Notes under the pieces: model-generated | What the model saw: only the letters and a program-made list of their open reading frames with translations | Told to the model about the DNA's origin: nothing | Database searches by the model: none | Assembly (NCBI GenBank): GCA_903861055.1 | Contig: CAIOSU010000223.1 | Location: forward strand, 1-11,667 | Reading direction: 5' to 3' | From: an uncultured bacterium | GTDB taxonomy: Bacteria; Bacteroidota; Bacteroidia; Chitinophagales; CAIOSU01 | Length of the DNA: 11,667 nucleotides | Made by a program: the position numbers and the translations under genes | In this document: positions 1 through 6,450 of the stretch, in pieces | Position numbering within the stretch: the first letter of the stretch is position 1 | Layout of the letters: each line of letters starts with the position of its first letter

Positions 1-188
1 ATAATATATAAATACATTAAATAAATTTAACAAAAATGGTTAATTAGCAATATTTTGCATCGATTAGTTGGGGAATTTTAGAAAAATGGCTTATTCCAAC
101 GTAAGATAGTCATTGAAAACATCTTGCATTACATCCGCAGAATTGCTACTATTGCCAGTATCTATCAGCATTATCAACTTAGCGAGCT

Positions 189-860
189 ATGCTTACACTA
201 CTAGAAACTTCATGGCAGAAAGTACTTCAAGAAGAGCTCAACGCGCTTTATTTTGAGGAAATAGAAAAGTTTCTATCGCAGGAAATGGCTTCTGAGAAAA
301 CCATCTACCCACCTGCACCCTTAATTTTCAATGCCTTTAATCTTACCCCTTTCGATAAGGTAAAGGTGGTAATTCTGGGGCAAGACCCTTACCATGGCCC
401 CAAGCAGGCACATGGCCTATGCTTTAGTGTGCAACATGGCATAAAGCCTCCTCCAAGCTTGGTCAACATTTATAAAGAATTGCACAGCGACCTTGGTCTG
501 CCCATTCCTGAGCATGGCAATTTAGAGGCTTGGGCCAAACAAGGCGTGCTGTTGCTGAATGCCATACTTACGGTACGCGATGGTGAACCAGCATCGCATA
601 GCCAAATTGGTTGGGGGCGGTTTACCGATGCGATTATAACCACGCTATCCAAGGAGCGATCTGGTTTGGTGTTTTTGCTTTGGGGTAAATTCGCGATAGA
701 TAAAGCAGCATTAATTGATGGCAGCAAGCACCACATACTTACAGCGGCACACCCATCGCCATTTAGCGCATACAAAGGATTCTTAGGATGTAAGCACTTC
801 TCCAAAACCAATGAAATTCTCAAAGAAAATGGCCTAGAGCCAATCAACTGGCAAGTTTAG
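189..860 (+). CDS. ung: Uracil-DNA glycosylase, family 1 (UNG)
   Basis: This enzyme cuts the glycosidic bond of uracil in DNA, which arises from cytosine deamination or dUTP incorporation, and so starts base excision repair in the cytoplasm. At 223 residues it has the usual family length and is collinear with E. coli Ung. Visible motifs are the water-activating loop GQDPYHG (64-70, catalytic Asp66), the uracil-stacking Phe79 in AHGLCFS, the proline-rich loop KPPPS (86-90), the uracil-reading Asn124 in LLLNAILTV, and the minor-groove loop HPSPFSAYKG (188-197) with catalytic His188. The usual intercalating Leu of that loop is Phe192 here. The ATG at 189 is the first possible start because an in-frame TAG lies at 180-182; no strong ribosome binding site is seen. 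The gene ends inside the stop region of the convergent minus-strand gene, leaving no room for a terminator between them. The family assignment is certain; activity with Phe192 is inferred. Confidence 0.98.
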   Translation: MLTLLETSWQKVLQEELNALYFEEIEKFLSQEMASEKTIYPPAPLIFNAFNLTPFDKVKVVILGQDPYHGPKQAHGLCFSVQHGIKPPPSLVNIYKELHSDLGLPIPEHGNLEAWAKQGVLLLNAILTVRDGEPASHSQIGWGRFTDAIITTLSKERSGLVFLLWGKFAIDKAALIDGSKHHILTAAHPSPFSAYKGFLGCKHFSKTNEILKENGLEPINWQV

Positions 861-3511
861 GGCAATCGGTAAGCATTTAGGTTACCATCTGCATCGCCAA
901 CAATTAGGGTAAGTTTATCACTATCAAATAAATGGCCCAATGCCATGGCCGTATTGCCTTTTAGTGGCAAACCAGGCAGCAACTGCCCTGCCATATCAAC
1001 TAGATACACTTGATTACCGGCTGTGCTAGTCAATCCTAATAAATTGCGTTTGCTACCGGAAGCAAACAACTGTATGGGTTGGTCAATCGGTTGTGTTGGG
1101 GCAAACGTATTCAGGGTAACCAGTTCAGGAGAAGTAAATGTTACCATATCGGCGGCCACAAAAAAGTATTGTAAGCTACTATCAACCACAGCACCTGCAA
1201 AGTAAAGGTAAGGTGGCATTTTTTCGTCTGTAATTTCCTTAACCTCACCTTTGGCATTTACGCTAAACAATATGCGCTCGCTGCTGGCATTAACCAGGCT
1301 AAATGTTTTGTTGTGCTCGTATACAAAAAACGGTTGATTAAACTCCGCCTCCAGCCTTATGGGCTTTTCTATCCTATCGCCATTGCGATTGTAGAACAGC
1401 AATGTTCCGTCCTTATTGGTCAATATCAAATACTCTTTGCCCTGGCTTGTGGTAAACTGCAATGGATACGTTATGGTGCCTACCCTAGGCTTAGGGTTCC
1501 AACCTTGCAGTGGCTTCCCGTTTGCAGTATAACCGTATACCTTGTAATCTTCGCAAGCCACAAAGTATTGAAAATTTTGTTTGTCGCCCATCAAAAACAT
1601 GCCATTAACTGCTTTTGCGGTCAATGCTACCGGAAACTGTTCCACATACTCGCCATTGCGATCAAACAAATAGACCTTCTGCTGTGTATTGAAAATTAGC
1701 TGCAGCTTGTTGTTTTTATACAAATCAACTTGATATACGTCGCCCATGATGGCGCCATCAATAGCTTTTTTCCAAAGTACTTTACCTGCCCGATTAATGA
1801 GATAGATGTTGTTGTTGGCATCTTGCACAAACACCTCTAACTCGCCAGTATTATGGTTAGTTACCAACTGAGGACTGCCTATAACTTGAGCACCTAAAGG
1901 CAGACGCCAAGCCAATATATCGGAGGCTAATCCATCCGAAATCGTATCCATTTCGTCGGTTGCAAGGCTGCTAGCCCCAGCACGATATTGCAGCATGGCT
2001 ATGGTAAAAAACACCCCTTCATCGTAACTATATTGCAACCCCACCGGGGTAAAGTTTTTATAGTCACTTCCTTTTCCCTCTAATACGCTATTTAACAAAA
2101 TTGCTGGCATCAACTCACCCATACGGGTGGGGTTGGCGTATATGTATAAACTATTGGTGCTCGAAACTTCTTGAGCAAAACCCACATAAGTAGGGTTACC
2201 AGCCAAAACCAAGCCCGCATTTACTTTGCCCAATATATCCCTAATCGTGTTTACGTCGTTCGCAAAAAACGCATGGCCTTTGTATACCGTAAAATATGGA
2301 TTGGACAATGGCAGCCACTTGCTGAGGCCCAAAGCCCTCACCAATGCCGAATCGTTGGTAAGTTGCCCAATAACTGCCCCGTTCAATTCGTCGGTAAAAA
2401 GGCTATCCGATAAATTGAATCGTGCCATTTCTTGCAGCGATTGATTGGCAATATCCTCATCAACAATAGGCATGGTAAGAAACCACTCTGCGTTAAAATC
2501 ATTATCCAGTGGTTCGAGCAGCCCGTAGCAGGCAAAGGGTATAAGCCAATCGTTGCTCAAGTAGCTAGCTACGCTGCTTTCTCCATTTTCTAAATCGAAA
2601 ACCAACTCTTGTGCTGTAAAATACGCGGTATTGATAGGCAGCACTTTATCAAAACCAAACTCGTATTTAGGAGCCTGATTAAAGGTTGACAAAACCCCTG
2701 TGCTATCGGGCAAGGTATAGCCACCCAACAAAATGCTATTGTTTCTGAAACTAACATCCAATGCCATCCACGAGCTGGAAGAACCCAACTGCGCCAGCAA
2801 TGATGACTTTGACTCATCGATAAACTGCTTTTCGAGCGCATATGCTAGCGCAGGGTTATAAAAAAGGGTAAGAGAGGCCCCGTTGCCTGCTAGGTTCTTT
2901 ATCTTTCGGTATCGATGGTCGGTTTCTTCGATGGGCTCATTGTCCCTCAATTGCACAATACCCTCCTCCACTAAGAAAGCTGAAAAACTTCCCATAAAAA
3001 TACCATTAAGTGAGGCGCATGAGAAAGGAACTAAGGCACCTGGCATCAAAATATCGAGCACAGTTTCGTCATGATAAATGCGCTTGCTCACTTTTGCTCC
3101 GGCAATACTAGAGAGCTTACCCAATAACTCCTCTGCTTCGGTTTTACTTCCATCAACCAAAAAAAGCCAGTCATATTTATCAGCACCCGTTGAATATAAA
3201 GAGGCAATAAGTGGGATACCCGAAAGTGTATGCCCGGTAGCCCTCAAAACACTATCGAATGCAGTAAGTTGTTGGTCGAGCCGGTTGAATACTGGAAGTG
3301 CAAAAACATCATCGCCATATGGCATATTGCGAAAAGAAGGAAAAACCGCGAGTGCGTCTTTTGTGCTTAGGTAAAACGACGTATTTTGCAATAGCGCATC
3401 CTCAAGCGGTCTTGATTGGTTCTTCTTCCAAAAAACAAAGAAAAAATAACCCAGTACACCGCCTAGTAAAAGTACTAGCAAAACTATGGTAAGGTAACGT
3501 TTCATTAACAT
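857..3511 (-). CDS. Membrane-anchored DUF3352-like protein with C-terminal beta-propeller
   Basis: The function is unknown. The 884-residue protein begins with a hydrophobic segment (about residues 6-28) flanked by Lys/Arg, with no lipobox, so it reads as an uncleaved signal anchor with the bulk probably in the periplasm. Residues about 35-510 resemble the DUF3352 type seen in Bacteroidota and cyanobacteria; I call this from overall style, not from a motif. Residues about 535-884 form a propeller of the PQQ/WD type. Repeating strand-turn units carry Gly turns in NRAGKV (573), DRNGEY (617), TANGKP (662), NRNGDR (708), NAKGEV (752) and DMAGQL (839), and the chain ends on GDADGNLNAYRLP. Such propellers usually bind partner proteins. 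No catalytic motif is seen. Either Met1 or Met3 could be the start; Met3 gives the more typical MKRYL N-terminus. A -7 box lies 16 bases upstream. The stop overlaps the end of ung by 4 bases, tail to tail. Confidence 0.8.
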   Translation of the reverse strand: MLMKRYLTIVLLVLLLGGVLGYFFFVFWKKNQSRPLEDALLQNTSFYLSTKDALAVFPSFRNMPYGDDVFALPVFNRLDQQLTAFDSVLRATGHTLSGIPLIASLYSTGADKYDWLFLVDGSKTEAEELLGKLSSIAGAKVSKRIYHDETVLDILMPGALVPFSCASLNGIFMGSFSAFLVEEGIVQLRDNEPIEETDHRYRKIKNLAGNGASLTLFYNPALAYALEKQFIDESKSSLLAQLGSSSSWMALDVSFRNNSILLGGYTLPDSTGVLSTFNQAPKYEFGFDKVLPINTAYFTAQELVFDLENGESSVASYLSNDWLIPFACYGLLEPLDNDFNAEWFLTMPIVDEDIANQSLQEMARFNLSDSLFTDELNGAVIGQLTNDSALVRALGLSKWLPLSNPYFTVYKGHAFFANDVNTIRDILGKVNAGLVLAGNPTYVGFAQEVSSTNSLYIYANPTRMGELMPAILLNSVLEGKGSDYKNFTPVGLQYSYDEGVFFTIAMLQYRAGASSLATDEMDTISDGLASDILAWRLPLGAQVIGSPQLVTNHNTGELEVFVQDANNNIYLINRAGKVLWKKAIDGAIMGDVYQVDLYKNNKLQLIFNTQQKVYLFDRNGEYVEQFPVALTAKAVNGMFLMGDKQNFQYFVACEDYKVYGYTANGKPLQGWNPKPRVGTITYPLQFTTSQGKEYLILTNKDGTLLFYNRNGDRIEKPIRLEAEFNQPFFVYEHNKTFSLVNASSERILFSVNAKGEVKEITDEKMPPYLYFAGAVVDSSLQYFFVAADMVTFTSPELVTLNTFAPTQPIDQPIQLFASGSKRNLLGLTSTAGNQVYLVDMAGQLLPGLPLKGNTAMALGHLFDSDKLTLIVGDADGNLNAYRLP

Positions 3512-3527
3512 GATTGCCTTATCTTTA

Positions 3528-3535
3528 CAAAGCTA
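3528..3535 (-). promoter_or_regulatory. Candidate Bacteroidota -7 promoter box for the propeller gene
   Basis: Read on the minus strand this is TAGCTTTG, a full match to the Bacteroidota -7 consensus TAnnTTTG, ending 16 bases before the start codon at 3511. The implied leader is about 10 bases. No good -33 TTTG is present at the usual spacing; the nearest is a TTG at 3553-3551, about 15 bases upstream, which is too close. The box overlaps a perfect palindrome. It is a consensus match only. Confidence 0.45.
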
Positions 3536-3545
3536 AAGCTTTAGC
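3532..3545. repeat. Perfect 14-bp palindrome in a divergent promoter region
   Basis: The sequence GCTAAAGCTTTAGC equals its own reverse complement across all 14 bases. It lies in the 79-bp gap between the minus-strand propeller gene and the plus-strand DUF423 gene, and its left edge covers half of the propeller gene's candidate -7 box. That position fits an operator for a dimeric repressor, but no regulator is known and a chance palindrome cannot be excluded. Confidence 0.5.
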
Positions 3546-3590
3546 CCACACAATGTTTAAATTGCTAACTAATAAAGTCAACGCATACTT

Positions 3591-4040
3591 GTGTATAACA
3601 AACTACTAGGAACAGCAGGAATTTTTGGATTACTGGCCGTTGCATTGGGTGCTTTTGGGGCACACGAGCTGCAAAATATGCTTTTGCCTAATGAAAAGGC
3701 CGTGTTCGATACTGCTAGCAGATATCATTTTTATCACACCCTTGCGTTGGTGTTTGTGGTAATACTATACTCTCGAGATGAATCAAGAATGCTGCGACTA
3801 GCTGCCTATGCTTTTATCGATGGCATTGTGCTTTTTTCAGGCTCTTTATACCTCCTTTCAACTAAAAATATTTTAGGCATTGCTTCTTGGAGTTTCCTAG
3901 GCCCCATAACTCCTGTAGGTGGTTTGTTTTTCCTAATCGGCTGGTCAATTCTTGCTTGGTACGGTTTCCGGTATGCTAGTGTACAACGTTTCCGCAAAAA
4001 ACTAGAAAAAACAGACGCCCGATTGTTGGATGAACCATAA
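3591..4040 (+). CDS. DUF423 family small membrane protein (YgdD/YwdK type)
   Basis: This is a 149-residue integral membrane protein of the DUF423 family (related to bacterial YgdD/YwdK and eukaryotic TMEM256). The biochemical role of the family is not established. Family marks are LGAFGAHEL (19-27), the RYHFYHTLAL block (44-53), FSGSLYLLS (82-90) and the GPITPVGGLFFLIGW block (104-118). Four membrane segments can be placed at about residues 5-24, 45-61, 68-89 and 103-127, followed by a basic, charged tail of some 20 residues that is longer than in the shortest family members. The start is GTG at 3591: an in-frame TAA at 3573-3575 rules out any start further upstream, and the family's conserved N-terminus begins right here. 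No -7 box was found before it. Transcription may come from the divergent region shared with the propeller gene. Confidence 0.93.
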   Translation: MYNKLLGTAGIFGLLAVALGAFGAHELQNMLLPNEKAVFDTASRYHFYHTLALVFVVILYSRDESRMLRLAAYAFIDGIVLFSGSLYLLSTKNILGIASWSFLGPITPVGGLFFLIGWSILAWYGFRYASVQRFRKKLEKTDARLLDEP

Positions 4041-4047
4041 TTTGGAT

Positions 4048-4087
4048 AATTGGTTATCGGTATACTGGTTATTAGTTACCAATTTTT
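4048..4087 (+). terminator. Possible weak terminator after the DUF423 gene, with TGGTTAT repeats in the loop
   Basis: AATTGGT (4048-4054) pairs perfectly with ACCAATT (4078-4084), and the right arm runs into five T residues (4083-4087), 7 bases after the DUF423 stop. The stem is short and AT-rich and the loop is long (23 bases), so termination is uncertain. The loop region carries a direct repeat TGGTTAT at 4051-4057 and 4066-4072, with degenerate copies between and after. It may be a small repeat and not a terminator. Confidence 0.3.
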
Positions 4088-4213
4088 GAGGCATTGGTAT
4101 TTAGCATATTCATAATTACTTCTACCATCCTCTATTTCCAATCAACCAACAACAAATAACCTGTTAACTAAAAATGCAAGTTTGTATCTTGTAAATGCGC
4201 AAGCTTCAACTCA

Positions 4214-6277
4214 ATGAATACTAGCCAAAATATATTGTTCTTAGTAGACCTTTCCCTACCGCTAAAGGACCCCATTGTCATTTTTTTGATTATCCTTTCC
4301 GTCACCCTATTCTCGCCTCTCTTATTGGGTAAGCTGCGCATACCTGGCATCATAGGCATGATAATAGCTGGCGTATTGCTAGGCCCGCATGGTTTAGGTG
4401 TATTGTCAAACGATGCAAGCATTAGCCTTTTTGGTAAAGTAGGGCTGCTTTACATTATGTTTCTGGCCGGCCTAGAAGTAGACATGAACGATTTTAAACG
4501 TTCGCGCAATAAAAGTCTTTCGTTTGGGGCTGTTACCTTTTTAATTCCTATAACAATAGGCACTTTAACTGCGTACTATTTCCTAGGTCTTGAGTTAGCC
4601 GGCGCTATACTGCTGGCCAGCATGTTTTCTTCCCATACTTTGGTATCCTATCCCATTGTTGGCCGGTTGGGCATCAACCGAAACGAAATAGTAACCGTTG
4701 CCATTGGTGGCACAATAGTAACCGATACGCTAGTACTATTAGTGCTGGCAGTAGTATCAAATTCAGCAAAAGGCGATTTAGATACAGCATTTTGGTTAAA
4801 ACTGGTGGGTTCATTGGCAGTGTTTGTGTTTATTATGTTATGGATAGTACCGCGCGTTACCCAATGGTTTTTCCGCAACCAAGCAGGCGAAGGAGGCTTT
4901 CAATACCTTTTTGTTTTGGCCATAGTTTTCTTGGCCGCATTTTTAGCTGAACTAGCAGGTGTTGAGGCCATTATAGGTGCATTTTTGGCGGGCCTTGCAC
5001 TTAATCGATTGATTCCCCATACCTCGCCTCTAATGAACCGCATTGAGTTTGTAGGTAACAATCTATTTATACCCTTCTTCCTTATCAGTGTAGGTATGAT
5101 AGTGAATGTTTCAGTGGTAATTAAGGATATGGATGCGTTGAAAATGGCTGGAACGCTGGTTCTGGTAGCACTTACCACTAAGTGGATGGCCGCTTTCTTA
5201 ACCCAAAAAATATTCGGCTACTCGCCTACTGAACGCAATTTGCTTTTCGGCCTTACTAGTGGCCATGCAGCAGCCACCCTGGCAATTGTTTTGGTGGGCT
5301 TTAATTTGGGCTTGCTTACCGAAGCGGCATTAAATGGCACTATACTGGTTATATTGGTTACTTGCTTGGTAAGCAGCTTTGTGACGGAAGCTGCCGGCCG
5401 CAAAATAGCCATTACGCAAAACAAAGAAATTGCCGAAGCACCCGATGTACCCGACCGCATATTGATACCAGTAGCAAACCCTGAAAGCGTGCTGCCGTTG
5501 CTTGATTTGGCAGGCTTGGTTCGTAACTCTGAATCGAAAGAGCCCATTTATGCCCTATCAGTGGTATTGGATGATGACGAAGCCCGTGATAAAGTAATGC
5601 ATAACGAGCGTTTGCTGGAAAAAGCCGAAAAGTACGCGGCCAGCATGGATGCAAAAGTAAAAGTGGTATCAAGAATTGATTTAAGCATAGCCAGTGGTAT
5701 TAGCCGATCGTTGCGAGAACTCAATATTAGTAAGGTTGTAATGGGCTGGAGCCCTAAATTCTCTACCAGAGACCGTATATTCGGCACAGTGCTTGAAAAG
5801 TTGCTTTTGGGATCGTCACAAATGATTTTGGTAAGCCATATTACTGTTCCTATTGCCACAATAAGTTTCATTCATGTAATACTGCCCCAAAACGCACACT
5901 TAGAGCCAGGAATAGAAAAATGGATGCGTGCCTTGAAACATCTTGCCCAGCAAACAAGCGCAAAAGTACGATTCGTGGGCGATGAAGAGGTTTTAAAGGG
6001 AATAGAAGAGGCAAACAAACTCACTAAACTTTCGCTAGAGGCTGAATACATCGCTACTAATCGTTGGGAAGAGTTTACTACCAAAGCTCACCAATATAAC
6101 GACAACGATTTGATATACATTGTTCAGTCCCGTTTGGGTTTTATTTCATATAACGATGATATGGAGAATATTTCGCGCCACCTGATCAAATCATTTCAAA
6201 AGAAAAATTTCATTGTAGTGTACCCCGAACAACAGCAAGTTGCTACTTTGTCAGATTGGGAGCAGGGATACAACTAA
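4214..6277 (+). CDS. CPA2-type cation:proton antiporter with C-terminal USP-like domains
   Basis: This is a predicted inner-membrane monovalent cation/H+ exchanger (Na+ or K+), acting in pH and salt balance. Of its 687 residues, about 18-400 form the Na_H_Exchanger domain with roughly a dozen hydrophobic helices. Recognisable parts are the RIPGIIGMIIAGVLLGP block (42-58), FLAGLEVD (83-90), the crossing-helix segment SSHTLVSYPIVGR (139-151), TD at 170-171 in the ion-binding helix, and NLFIPFFLISVGMIVN (283-298). The soluble part has two modules. Residues about 412-542 look like a universal-stress-protein fold with a degenerate nucleotide loop (G511-x-x-P514 then GT at 524-525). Residues about 548-673 look like a second USP-like unit. 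There is no TrkA-N (RCK) domain, unlike KefB/KefC. The order resembles plant CHX exchangers. The ATG at 4214 is the only fitting start that keeps the first helix. The ion specificity cannot be read from the sequence. Confidence 0.9.
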   Translation: MNTSQNILFLVDLSLPLKDPIVIFLIILSVTLFSPLLLGKLRIPGIIGMIIAGVLLGPHGLGVLSNDASISLFGKVGLLYIMFLAGLEVDMNDFKRSRNKSLSFGAVTFLIPITIGTLTAYYFLGLELAGAILLASMFSSHTLVSYPIVGRLGINRNEIVTVAIGGTIVTDTLVLLVLAVVSNSAKGDLDTAFWLKLVGSLAVFVFIMLWIVPRVTQWFFRNQAGEGGFQYLFVLAIVFLAAFLAELAGVEAIIGAFLAGLALNRLIPHTSPLMNRIEFVGNNLFIPFFLISVGMIVNVSVVIKDMDALKMAGTLVLVALTTKWMAAFLTQKIFGYSPTERNLLFGLTSGHAAATLAIVLVGFNLGLLTEAALNGTILVILVTCLVSSFVTEAAGRKIAITQNKEIAEAPDVPDRILIPVANPESVLPLLDLAGLVRNSESKEPIYALSVVLDDDEARDKVMHNERLLEKAEKYAASMDAKVKVVSRIDLSIASGISRSLRELNISKVVMGWSPKFSTRDRIFGTVLEKLLLGSSQMILVSHITVPIATISFIHVILPQNAHLEPGIEKWMRALKHLAQQTSAKVRFVGDEEVLKGIEEANKLTKLSLEAEYIATNRWEEFTTKAHQYNDNDLIYIVQSRLGFISYNDDMENISRHLIKSFQKKNFIVVYPEQQQVATLSDWEQGYN

Positions 6278-6335
6278 GGCTAGCAATACCGTTTAAAAAC
6301 AAATGCTAAAGCCTATTCTCAACTTTTATCTGATG

Positions 6336-6361
6336 TATTTGGCAGTATTCTTTGCCAAATA
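6336..6361. terminator. Hairpin between convergent genes, possible bidirectional terminator
   Basis: TATTTGGCA (6336-6344) and TGCCAAATA (6353-6361) form a perfect 9-bp stem with an 8-base loop. It sits 58 bases after the antiporter stop and 89 bases past the polA stop, so it could end transcripts from both sides. No T-tract follows on either strand, which weakens the case for an intrinsic terminator. A second, bulged pairing (GGCTAGCA at 6278-6285 with TGCTA, AA bulge, GCC at 6304-6313) starts directly after the antiporter stop codon. Confidence 0.45.
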
Positions 6362-6420
6362 AACATACCCTTTACCGACCAATTAATCAGAAAAAATAAA
6401 ATCACAAACACTGCACCATT

Positions 6421-6449
6421 CGTAAATCGTAAATTACCAACTCGTAAAT
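6421..6449. repeat. CGTAAAT heptamer repeat, three copies, abutting the polA stop
   Basis: CGTAAAT occurs at 6421-6427 and 6428-6434 in perfect tandem, then again at 6443-6449 after an 8-base spacer. The last copy ends one base before the polA stop codon (6451-6453 on the minus strand), so the array would lie in the polA 3' untranslated region. No function is evident. Confidence 0.7.
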
Positions 6450-6450
6450 A

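Noticed and set aside
51..57. TATTTTG as a possible -7 box for ung.
   Set aside because: It is one base short of TAnnTTTG, has no -33 partner, and lies in very AT-rich DNA more than 130 bases from the start.
91..171. A 26-codon minus-strand open frame (start MLIDTGNSS) in the region before ung.
   Set aside because: It is short enough to arise by chance, has no promoter or ribosome site, and matches nothing I recognise. It could be a gene remnant but I cannot support that.
82..208. A plus-strand open frame through the ung leader, overlapping the ung start.
   Set aside because: It has no ATG or convincing alternative start, and the overlap with a certain gene in another frame argues against it.
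1313..1699. Long plus-strand open frame inside the propeller gene.
   Set aside because: It is antisense to a clear coding region, and its translation shows no domain or family feature.
4185..4191. TATCTTG upstream of the antiporter as a -7 box.
   Set aside because: It lacks one T of the consensus and has no TTTG at the usual distance; suggestive but too weak to list.
6421..6449. CRISPR-like array at the CGTAAAT repeats.
   Set aside because: The units are only 7 bases, two are in direct tandem without spacers, and no cas genes are nearby.
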